64,000 bases of DNA from Agapanthus africanus (taxonomy: Eukaryota; Streptophyta; Magnoliopsida; Asparagales; Amaryllidaceae): positions 381,402,582 through 381,466,581 of the forward strand of contig CM057337.1 in assembly GCA_030015575.1 (NCBI GenBank). Reading direction: 5' to 3'. Shown piece after piece: positions 22,365 through 31,355 of this stretch. How positions within the stretch are numbered: position 1 is the stretch's first letter; every line of letters begins with the position of its first letter. Below the pieces are notes generated by a model. That model saw only the letters and a list, made by a program, of their open reading frames with translations. It was not told the DNA's origin and searched no databases. A program made the position numbers and the translations under genes.

Positions 22365-25262
22365 ATCTCCCACTTGCACTAGGGCCATCTGTAGCTGTGG
22401 TAGCAGTATCTAATACTCAACCATCTCATATAAGTCTCTCTCTAGGAAAAGGCCTTTGTGAGTGGATCCGCCATGTTGTCCTCTGAGTCTACTCTTCTAA
22501 CCTCGATCTCCCTGGAGATCAACCATCTCCATGATCAGGTGATACTGCCTAAGAATTATATCTGGATCTCTGATGGGACGGTAGTTCCTTAGCTAAAGCC
22601 ACAACTCTATTGTCACATAATGGTAGGAACGAAGTTCATCTCATGAACTTATATATATATCCAGACTGCCTCTTTGGTAGCATCCTTGGTAATGATGTAT
22701 CTTGCCTTTAATCGTCTAGTAAGTCACGGTATCTAGCTTGGAACTCTTCCAACACACCGTCCCTCCACTGAGGGTAAAGACAATGCCTGCGACTGACATT
22801 CAGTCGTCCTTATCACCCTGGAACCTTTCCAGTGATTCTCCCCAGGATCGATTGATACCATCTCACTACAACTAGTGAGTATCCTAACATCCAATTAGAT
22901 CTATCTCATAGATCCAAAACCCAGAATTTAGGAGGTATCACTTTGATCCTATATGGAGAATCCTTGTGATAAGCGGAGATTAACCGAGCGTAGCATAGGA
23001 AACTCCTTCCCTATCAAGAGTATGTCATCCACGTACTTTACGAGGATCGCTACCATACTCCCTACTACCTTTTTGTATATACAAGGTTCATCTACTATTT
23101 TGATGAAGTCAAACTCTTGGACTACTACATCAAAACAGATGTTCCAACTCCGCGATGCCTGCATTATCCTATAAAGCAACTTGTACACGTTTCCGCTGCT
23201 CCCACTGTCTGCGAAGCCCTCTGGCTGTGTACTTATAGACACACTTTTCTAAAACATCATTTAGAGTCATGACACCCAACCACCAGATATCGTAGTTATG
23301 GTATGTAGCCGTGGCAAGTAGGATCTGGATGGACTTAAGCATAGGCCCCAGAAAAAAGGTTTCATCATTAGCCACAATTGGACTATGACGCAAACCTTTA
23401 ACAAGTCTAGCTTTAAAAGTCTCAACTTTTCCATGTACACCAAGTAATCTTCTCAAGATATACTTGCTTCTGATGGGGATTTAACCCTTCAGATAAAGCA
23501 ACCAAAGTCCATACTTTGTTGGTGTATATGGATTCCATCTCAGACCACTAGTCATCCACCATTCTTACAATGTCCCACTCCTGATGGCCAGCTCGAAACT
23601 AGTTGGGTCATCATCTCATGATGCTATCCTTGCTCCCACTGTCATAGAGAAACCGAAGTAACTCTCAGGTGGGTGAGGAACCCTACTAGGTCGGCGGAGA
23701 GGCTGAGGTTCGTTGGAATCTACTGAATGCTTTGGTTCTACCAAATCATCTGCTGTAGTTTGTATAGCTAGAACTCTTCCCAGTTCTACCTCATGACCAT
23801 TATTTTCTTCCCAAGAAATTCCCTTTCACAAAGGTGGCATGTTGAGAAACAAAACATTTTTGTTCCTCCGTTAGGTAGAAGATATTCCCTTGCATTTGCT
23901 TGGGATATCCAACAAACTTAAGATTTTCCCTTTCACAAAGGTGGCATGTTTAGACATAGGCCGGACAACCCCAAATCTTAACAAACTTAAGATATGGGCT
24001 CTTCCCTTTCCATATCACATATGAAGTGGTAGGCAACTGATTTGATTCGAACCCAATTCAATAGGTATGCAGCTTCTCAAGTGCACAACCCCCTAAAAGA
24101 AACAGGTAACTCAGTAATACTCATCATAGAGCACACCATATCTAATATGGTGCGATTGCTCCGCCCTGATACACCGTTGTGCTGTGGTGTATTCAGAGGA
24201 GTAATACGGAGAGAGAATCTCATTCTCCTTTAGAATAGTCCAAGAATTCCATGCACAAGTGTTCTCCTCCCTGATCACATCAAAAGACATAATACTTATA
24301 ACCGTATTTTGGTTCTCTACTTCTAACTTATATTCTGTGAATATCTCAAAAGGTCCGGACTTGAGTTTCAACAGGAAAATATGTCTGATTCTTGAGAGAT
24401 CATCAGAGAATGTAATAAAGTAAAAAGAACCGGTCTTGGCATGTGTAGACAGGGGACCTTCATACATCAGCATGTATGAATCCCAAAAGTTTACTAACTC
24501 TTTCTCTGTTTCGAGTAAACAGAACTATGGTCATCTTATCTTTGCGACATGACTGGCAAGTTTCACAAGATGTAAATTCAAACTTATTTAAATATTCATC
24601 TAAAATGTAACTTCAGCTAGTCGGGTCGCATTGATATGACCTAGTCTACAATACCTCAAGAAGGATTCGTTCATTTCTGAACTATTCCTCTTGTGTGTGT
24701 TCTGTATACTAAGAACTGTAGTTTGATTTAGAACGTCAATGCTTTTTGATAACGTGCCTGAACCGATCAACTTTTGATATAGGAAATGTTCAAAACATTA
24801 TCCATCAATACAAAATTATATCCTTTCTTTACGAATAAAGAGACTGATATGATTTTGTATATCAGGTTCGGTATCTAATAACATTTATTCAAAATCAATG
24901 TATTCTGGTAATACAGGGTGACAGTGACCAACAGACTTGGCTGCAACACTTGCACCGTTTTCTGTCTCATGAAACTTATCATCCGTTCTCAGTTCCTTAC
25001 CTATCTGTAGCCCATGTAACAAATTACCTATGTGGGATCTTGATCCGGTATCACATACCCAGGACGTAAAAGATACTGAGAAACAGTTCTCTGTAATGAA
25101 CACACCCGAAGATGATGCATCACTATGCACTTTTTTCGTTTGGGCGGCATGGGAATCCTGGTATTCCCCTGTTTCATGCTCTGTCTTATAACATTTATAA
25201 GTTGGAGCGGGACCAGCGTTCCCCAGCTCAGTATAACAAGCGGGTTCGGTCAATAATCCGTA
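22365..25262 (-). pseudogene. Decayed copia gag-pol of C3
   Basis: In minus sense: protease with a CDTGSRS version of the active site (about 25060), integrase core (TFSDDLSR, 24111-24473), RT (22949-23456) including KYVDDILLIG and the QASRSWNICFD stretch, then RNase H remnants to the PPT at 22379. Frames change many times. It shares a 1-nt insertion and TGA at the start of the integrase core with C2. A 23-nt stretch at 23820-23843 recurs at 23928-23951, replacing the sequence C2 has there, which looks like a template-switch copy. Confidence 0.88.
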
Positions 25263-26230
25263 TTATTATCTTGATTAAGGCGTGATATGGTCACTACCTG
25301 GAGAGAGAGAGAAGAAAACACTGAGCGTGCGCTCTTGCAAGAATAGATTGATTATTATTTTATCTAATCAGGATGGCTCCCACTGTTTTTTTTTATCAAA
25401 TCTTCCTTCAAACCCTAAAAGGAAAGACTAGCCGGGATTAACTACACGCTACAAGTTCGCCAATCTTTTAGCCAGGCCAGTGTCGGTACTTTGAGGGAGG
25501 TGCCCCGTGCTTTCGCACGGACGTAATTAAAGTGAACCTCGTTTTCCCAGAAGCGTAACCCCGTTAACACCTTTCTAGACACCTACTTGATCGGCTAATT
25601 GTAATGTGTAAAACTCTCGCAGGAGTAACTCTTACTCGCAGTGGGTATCGGGATCCAACTATCTCTTAGAAGGTATGCAATCTCATTGCAAATTTCAACA
25701 CTTGAAGTTCCCGATAATATTTTGCCCCTAGCATCCTATGACCTTGACGAAAGCCAACAAACCATAGGGTACTAGTCAAGTTCAACCCGTCATTTCCTGA
25801 TTGAATTAAACCCACCCGCACGACCCTTAACGAAAGCCAACAAAGCCGCACGACTACCCTAATCCAATCGCATCATATGCAGCATATAGCTACCGCACAC
25901 TACACCTTGATGAAAGCCAACAAATGTAGCACGAATACTATATACAACTTATCTGAAATGACGGAGGGCTACGACAGGTTTTTCTGAAAACCTATTGCGT
26001 AATGAACTTGATATCGTTGTAGAATCGAGTGATTTTTGAAATGGAGTGTTTTTTAGGCTTTTCTAGTTTTGCTAAAGGGGTCACTCCCGGTGAAGGGATC
26101 GTCGGCCCTTTCCTCATCGAATAAGGTGCAGGATATATCATATATACCACTATGCAAAGCAATAACTATAGAAGCAATCAAAAGACAAACCGAGTGTGTA
26201 GCATCTGCCAGTTATCGCTAAAGGGGTCAC
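25263..26230 (-). other. Gag remnant and leader of C3, part left of A1
   Basis: Collinear with the Cplus leader 5640-6540. Holds the tetraloop domain (about 25490-25590: CCGTGC-GAAA-GCACGG at 25505-25520 as sense RNA; UAAC-GGG-GUUA at 25556-25566; outer GAGGU/ACCUC stem) and the hairpin triplet (25735-25768, a middle copy near 25827, 25900-25929). It also has the first CCTCAT-CGA-ATAAGG hairpin repeat (26112-26126). Gag itself is mostly lost. Confidence 0.78.
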
Positions 26231-26690
26231 TGTTCATATCAGATTTTTGCATTTTCATACCGCCCAATTTTTATCACATTGCATATCCGTAGATACTCTT
26301 GAGCCGTGTTTGCTAGTCAATTGCAGGATACAGGTTCTCGGTTCCAAAACGGTGAAATTCATGGAAAACACGACAAAATCCGGGTTCCTGCCAACCACAG
26401 ATAAAAACACGGTCTCTGCTCTTCATCCGTATGTTGCCAGATATCAATAGGAAGACAAAAGATCAAATCAATGTCATTCTCATGCACAAGGCTCAATGGT
26501 AGCACAAAATCCAAGAGATCTACGCGGAGCTCGAGGCAAATCATGACAAAATCTTGATAAAAAGTCCACCTTTCCCTCAACAGAATTCTGGAAAATTCGT
26601 GGAGCAATTATAAGAAAATACATATACCAGAATAATGTAGACAACAGATCAGGCCAGCACCAAAAATTGGGGGGCCCAATTCAATCATAA

Positions 26691-26738
26691 GGCCGCGGAT
26701 CCGCGGCCAAAGTGGGGTCCAGGCCGCGGATCCGCGGC
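26691..26738. promoter_or_regulatory. Twin GC-rich palindromes in A1 U3
   Basis: GGCCGCGGATCCGCGGCC (26691-26708), a perfect 18-bp palindrome, and a 17-bp copy at 26722-26738, about 100-140 bp upstream of the TATA box. Identical copies are at 37154-37171 and 37185-37201 in the other LTR. The site is dense in CG dinucleotides. A role as enhancer or methylation target is inference. Confidence 0.75.
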
Positions 26739-26829
26739 AATATAGTGGCGGCAGTTGATGATTTTTGGGGGGTTTTTTGGTCTTTTTGTTTAGGTTCTGG
26801 TGGTTGCCCTAGGGTTTCATTCTCTGGCC

Positions 26830-26837
26830 TATAAATA
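26830..26837 (+). promoter_or_regulatory. TATA box of the A1 LTR promoter
   Basis: TATAAATA in a CCTATAAATAGCC context, mid-LTR, typical of plant LTR promoters. The duplicate in the 3' LTR is at 37293-37300. Transcription is expected to start about 30 bp downstream. Confidence 0.8.
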
Positions 26838-27839
26838 GCCCAGAAGTTTGTGAAGGAAGGGATCCATTCTTGTAATCTCATTTTGCCTAGTTGTAATGTG
26901 TTTCTTCTTCCTCTTCTCACCTCTTCTCCATTAAACTTGTAATTGAGCTTTTGAGTGAAGAGTGATGAATAAAGAAGAACAATTTGTTATCATGCTTGTC
27001 TCTTTATTTGTATGCTTATTATAATTTTATTTGTTGCAATTTTACTTGTTGTAATTTTAATTTGTTAAGTAGTTGTTGTTATTTTAGTTGTTTCTTTCTT
27101 CTCTCTTTTTCTTTATCCTTACATACGACAATGATACTTACGCTAGATCCTCGCCAAGGTGAGGTCGCAAATAGTTAGTCGTATTCTTCTAATCTCCCTC
27201 TTTCTATCTTCCTCTTTTGTTTTGTTTTGTTTTTCCTTATCATGAAGTGTGAGTAGTTTTATACTTGTTAGGGTTGGATAAGGGAAGTTTGAGAGAAGGA
27301 AATCTCTCTCTCTCTTTCCTTGCCCAACAACTTGAATCGACTCCCGTTAATTGAACCACGATCCGCTCCTTACGGCACCCTATCCTACATGATAGCGGTG
27401 ATTCCGTAGTGAGACCGGTTGTGGTTGAATTAACCGGAGGTTATGGATAAGAGCCAAGAACGGACGGACAAGCACCAAAAGGAAGGACTATGCGGTGGAA
27501 AGCCTAGCTTATACTCGCAAGTTCCTTCCTAGTCGTGCTAATCCCCGTTGTTGCCGATTACTGTAACACCGATATTAAGTGGGGCAACGAAAGATGTGGA
27601 GACTCCTAACTCAAACTAACATAATCCTCACCCTAACAAGCTCTCTTTAAATATCAACTTACACTTAGATAACCACAACAAAATCTGAACAACCGGACTT
27701 AACTCGTCGAAAAACACATAGAAAAAGATTCCCATCTCCCTGCGGACGACCCGTACTCAACCGGCTAGCTACGTGCGAAACCGTCTTGATTGCGGTATTT
27801 AGAACTAAACTTGACACGCTCGTATCCTAACAACCCAAA

Positions 27840-27857
27840 TGGCGCCGTTGCCGGGGA
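27840..27857 (+). other. Primer-binding site, tRNA-Asp type (A1)
   Basis: TGGCGCCGTTGCCGGGGA, complementary to the 3' acceptor end of plant tRNA-Asp, the usual primer of Athila-type elements. Seven bases after the LTR end. Confidence 0.93.
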
Positions 27858-27991
27858 GACGGTAGTCTATTTCTAAGTGAAATTTCGGGTTAATTTGTGA
27901 ATATAAAAACAACCAAAAAAACCAAAAAAAAATATATATACTTTGTAAAAATCATCTTGTTATTTTTGATTAGTTTTTGTGCAAGTGTGCA

Positions 27992-28063
27992 GGAAATACG
28001 AAGCTCAAGATCGACGCCAAAGACGTTGGAAATACGGAGTTCAAGTACAGTGCCAAAGACGTG
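27992..28063 (+). repeat. Two tandem 36-bp units in A1 leader
   Basis: Units begin GGAAATACG and end CCAAAGACGT plus one base, with about six differences between them and no spacer. Confidence 0.85.
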
Positions 28064-28687
28064 GGAAGATAGACCCACAGTTCGCGGCTACACCGCGACG
28101 GACAAAAACGAAGCATCCGGTCTACTGTAGAAATCTGGAGCAGATACAGTGAGCATATTAGAATTCCACACATCCAGACAAGTAGAGGAGATCAAACAGA
28201 GCCCACACCAGAAAAATTAATCACCAATTCCTCATTTCCGCCGCGGAACCGCGGCATTAGGGCCTTTTTGCCGCCCTTCCGCGGCCACTTGGTGGGGTCA
28301 GTGTGCCATCTTCTCTCTGTAAGTCCCTCTGCCTCTCTCCACTCCTCTGAGCTCCACTGAATTGTGTTTTCTGCAGCCTTCTTTGCGCAAATTCTTCTCC
28401 CCCTTCCAATAAACTGTTCTTGTGCAGGATTCTTTGCGCCGCAAATAAAAATTGTTTGCTGTTGATATTGTTACTGTTTTGCATTCTTTAATACGGACTT
28501 AAGGGGCTTGAAACCAATCCAGATTGGGTGGGGATTTCATCACCCTTCCCAGGACCCCGGAAATCACTAAAGCATATGCATTGTCCATTGTAATTAAAAA
28601 AATACTAGACTTCAGCCCTAAGGACTTCGCGCTCATTAGGAGAAGATAAACCTTGTTTAGAAGCTCGCTTAACCGTATATTGTTTAC

Positions 28688-28800
28688 GGGGTGTCTAGGA
28701 AAGTGTTAAAGGCGCAACCGCCGAAAGAGAAAGGGTTATTTAATTAAGGAACTTCGCGAAAGCGTTGGACAACCTCCCCTTATCTCTGCACTTACCTGGC
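28688..28800 (+). other. Leader domain with GAAA tetraloop (A1)
   Basis: Homologous to 6255-6370 of Cplus: GTGTCTAG block, GGCG-CAAC-CGCC hairpin, AGGGTT/AACCT outer stem and CGC-GAAA-GCG at 28755-28764. A 30-nt stretch (28740-28769) is identical to Cplus 6308-6337. It lies about 330 nt upstream of gag. Confidence 0.68.
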
Positions 28801-29129
28801 CTCGTGATCAGTGTATTTTTAAGCCCGTTTCTCGACATTGTTTAACTTCGACAATCAAGTTCAGGAGCAGGTCTAGTAGACCTAGGTTACCCTAGATCTA
28901 GGTGTGATTGTGCATATCTTGTTTGTGATTGCTTAAGCCGTATTCCCGTACATACTTCTGTAAATCTCTTTCTAAAAACAAAATAAAAAAAGAAAAAAAT
29001 CAAAAACTTTTATAAAAACTTGCCCTTTTGTCGCCAAATCCATTTTCACCCAACACCCATCGCCTTTCTTCATTGACGTTTTCTTACCCTCACCTTCTCC
29101 GCTTTGACTATACTAAACTCGTTTAGTGT

Positions 29130-31355
29130 ATGTCCGCTTGGACTCGGGACACTAGCGCCCGTCTAGTCCGCGTTACGTTAGTCGCGACCGACTACGCGAT
29201 CGACTCCGAAGTCGATACTCCGTCCACTCCTCTTTCTCCCCTTCCTTTGCCGGCCAACTCCGACGTTGACCGGAATTCTGTTCATACATCTTCACCTTCA
29301 CCTTCACCTTCACCAACCTCTTCTTCCGCGATGTCGGGATTTATTCCAAACATCTCGTTGACCACCCCTGGATTGGCTCCACCTCCTATGGAGACCAATC
29401 TCCCACCACCTCCGCCTGTTGTAGCGCCGCAGCGAATTGCGCTCCAGGATCGTTTCTACCCTACCCGTTCTGCACTTCCAACCTGCCTTTCTCTTCCTCC
29501 GGCCAATGGGGACAACTTTGAAATTAAGCCCCATTTCATCAACATGCTTCCACGTTTTCATGGGCTTGAATCTGAAGATGCCTATATCTTCATTAACAAA
29601 TTTCAAAACGTCTGTGCCATGATGAAAACAACCCAGCTGTCGGACGATGCTATACGTCTACGGGTCATTCCGTTCACTTTATGCGATCTCGCAGAAAAAT
29701 GGCTGTATAGCACCGCTTCCCACTCAATCACCAGCTGGGACGAGTTTGTTAAAGCGTTTCTGAAAAAATTCTACCCAAATCATAAGACCGCAAGAATTCG
29801 AAATGAGATCAACCAATTCTCCCAGCTTCCTTCTGAACCCTTCTGGAAGTGCTTTGACCGGTACAAAGACCTTCTTGTTCAGTGTCCTCACCACGGTATA
29901 GAGAAATGGCAACTCTGCCAAACCTTATACGAGGGACTGAACCCAGCAACGAAGCAGTTGCTGGAAACCATCTGTCAGGGCCACTTCCTATCCAAATCTG
30001 ACGAGGAAGCGTGGCAGTTCTTTGACGATCTTGCGGAGCAAACGCTACAGTGGGAGAGCACCAGACCGACTCCTTCTTCTTCTTCTACCTCCACTTCTAC
30101 CGGTCAGTCTAGGGTAGGAATTCACCAGCTTGATGTCTCTATTGCGATGAGAGCTGTAATGGCTGTAATAACAAAAAAGCTTGAAGCAATAGAGAGCAAA
30201 TTTTCTTCTCCTACTCCTGCCCCTGTTCTCCCCCTTCGTACCATCTGCGCTTGTTGTTTCGATCCTTCTCACTTGACCGAAGAGTGTCCTTACAATCCAC
30301 CATCGCAAGGACAGGATCAGGTTAATGCATTCCAGCAAAGACCGAGGAATGATCCATACTCTTCCACCTACAATCCCGGTTGGAGGAACCACCCCAATTT
30401 CGCCTGGAATCAGAATCAGAATCAATTCCAGGGCAACAATTTCCAAAGGGCCCCTCCACCGCAACAACAAGCGCAACAACAAACTCAGTATCAGCAGCCC
30501 TTCCAACCCCAACCTTACCAAAACCAGACGAACAACTTTGCACCGAACAATTCTTTTCCACCAAACAACCTTGTTCCGTCTAACAACGATAAGGTTTCCT
30601 CGCTCGAGCGAAGTCTGGATGCGTTTGTTAAACAATCGACTCAATCCACCGCCAACATCCAGTCTTCGATCCAATCTTTAGTGCAACACACCGCCGCACA
30701 CGGGCAGAGCATCAAGACCATCGAGGCCCAGATTGCACAGCTGAACGCGGCCTTGAGCGAGCGAGAGAAGGGGAAGCTCCCGTCCCAGCCACTTCCAAAT
30801 CCCGGTCACCCACATAATGCACATGTTGCTCTTGAACAACAAAACCATAATGTGAGTGCCGTGACTACACTGAGATCGGGAAGGGTGCTGCAGAACAACA
30901 TTGGCAAACGGATCAACGATGATGCCCCGGCCGCTGCTTCTTCTTCTTCTCCTTCTTCTTCTTCGTCTTCCGAGCCTATTCTCCGTTCTTCAACAGGCTC
31001 TCCCTCTTCCTCTTCTGCTCTGAATGGACCCACTTCTCACTCCACGAAAACACCTATTCTGGGATCCGTTCCAACTCCAAAATCTCCTCCTCCAGCATTA
31101 GACTCAACCAATTTTCAAAATGTTCCATTTCCAAACCGGTTGAGGTCTAACAAACAAAATCCACAAATGGAGAAGATTTTGGAGTTATTCAAGCAAGTTA
31201 ACATTAACATTCCTCTTTTAGATGCTGTCCAACAAGTCCCATCTTACGCGAAAATCTTAAAGGACTTGTGCACGAAAAAGAGGAAGTCTCAGGTACCCAA
31301 GAAAGTTTTCTTGGCTAGTGCTGTGAGTGATGCCCTTACCCAATCTTTACCATAA
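29130..31355 (+). CDS. gag: Gag polyprotein of A1 (741 aa)
   Basis: Forms the virus-like particle and binds element RNA. Residues 1-100 are Pro/Ser-rich, including an SP repeat. The retrotransposon gag domain spans about 135-310 (HFINMLPRFHGLESEDAYIF onward, AEKWLYS, FLKKFYP). One zinc knuckle, CX2CX4HX4C (CACCFDPSHLTEEC), is near 373-386. A Gln/Asn-rich stretch follows, then a short coiled region and a Ser-rich tail. The frame ends with TAA and continues in the same frame into protease, so a Gag-Pol fusion would need that stop to be bypassed. The ATG at 29130 is the first in this long frame. Confidence 0.9.
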   Translation: MSAWTRDTSARLVRVTLVATDYAIDSEVDTPSTPLSPLPLPANSDVDRNSVHTSSPSPSPSPTSSSAMSGFIPNISLTTPGLAPPPMETNLPPPPPVVAPQRIALQDRFYPTRSALPTCLSLPPANGDNFEIKPHFINMLPRFHGLESEDAYIFINKFQNVCAMMKTTQLSDDAIRLRVIPFTLCDLAEKWLYSTASHSITSWDEFVKAFLKKFYPNHKTARIRNEINQFSQLPSEPFWKCFDRYKDLLVQCPHHGIEKWQLCQTLYEGLNPATKQLLETICQGHFLSKSDEEAWQFFDDLAEQTLQWESTRPTPSSSSTSTSTGQSRVGIHQLDVSIAMRAVMAVITKKLEAIESKFSSPTPAPVLPLRTICACCFDPSHLTEECPYNPPSQGQDQVNAFQQRPRNDPYSSTYNPGWRNHPNFAWNQNQNQFQGNNFQRAPPPQQQAQQQTQYQQPFQPQPYQNQTNNFAPNNSFPPNNLVPSNNDKVSSLERSLDAFVKQSTQSTANIQSSIQSLVQHTAAHGQSIKTIEAQIAQLNAALSEREKGKLPSQPLPNPGHPHNAHVALEQQNHNVSAVTTLRSGRVLQNNIGKRINDDAPAAASSSSPSSSSSSEPILRSSTGSPSSSSALNGPTSHSTKTPILGSVPTPKSPPPALDSTNFQNVPFPNRLRSNKQNPQMEKILELFKQVNINIPLLDAVQQVPSYAKILKDLCTKKRKSQVPKKVFLASAVSDALTQSLP

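Larger units (their letters stand above)
26231..27832 (+). repeat. 5' LTR of A1 (1602 bp)
   Basis: TGTTCATATC to CCTAACA. Exactly the same length as 36694-38295. U3 holds two CCGCGGATCCGCGG palindromes and a TATA box at 26830. T/C-rich and GT-rich tracts follow in R/U5. Confidence 0.97.
27858..29129 (+). other. Leader of A1
   Basis: Untranslated region with a tandem duplication of a 36-bp unit (27992-28027 and 28028-28063, each ending in GCCAAAGACGT plus one base), CCGCGG-AA-CCGCGG (28241-28254) with a second GC-rich arm (28270-28286), and the tetraloop domain (28688-28800). The order PBS, CCGCGG module, tetraloop domain, gag is the same as in Cplus, though the elements belong to different superfamilies. 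Confidence 0.8.

Noticed and set aside
30045..30674. 209-codon open frame on the minus strand opposite A1 gag
   Set aside because: It is antisense to the well-supported gag frame, has no recognisable domain and its composition reflects the Gln/Pro/Ser-rich sense codons.
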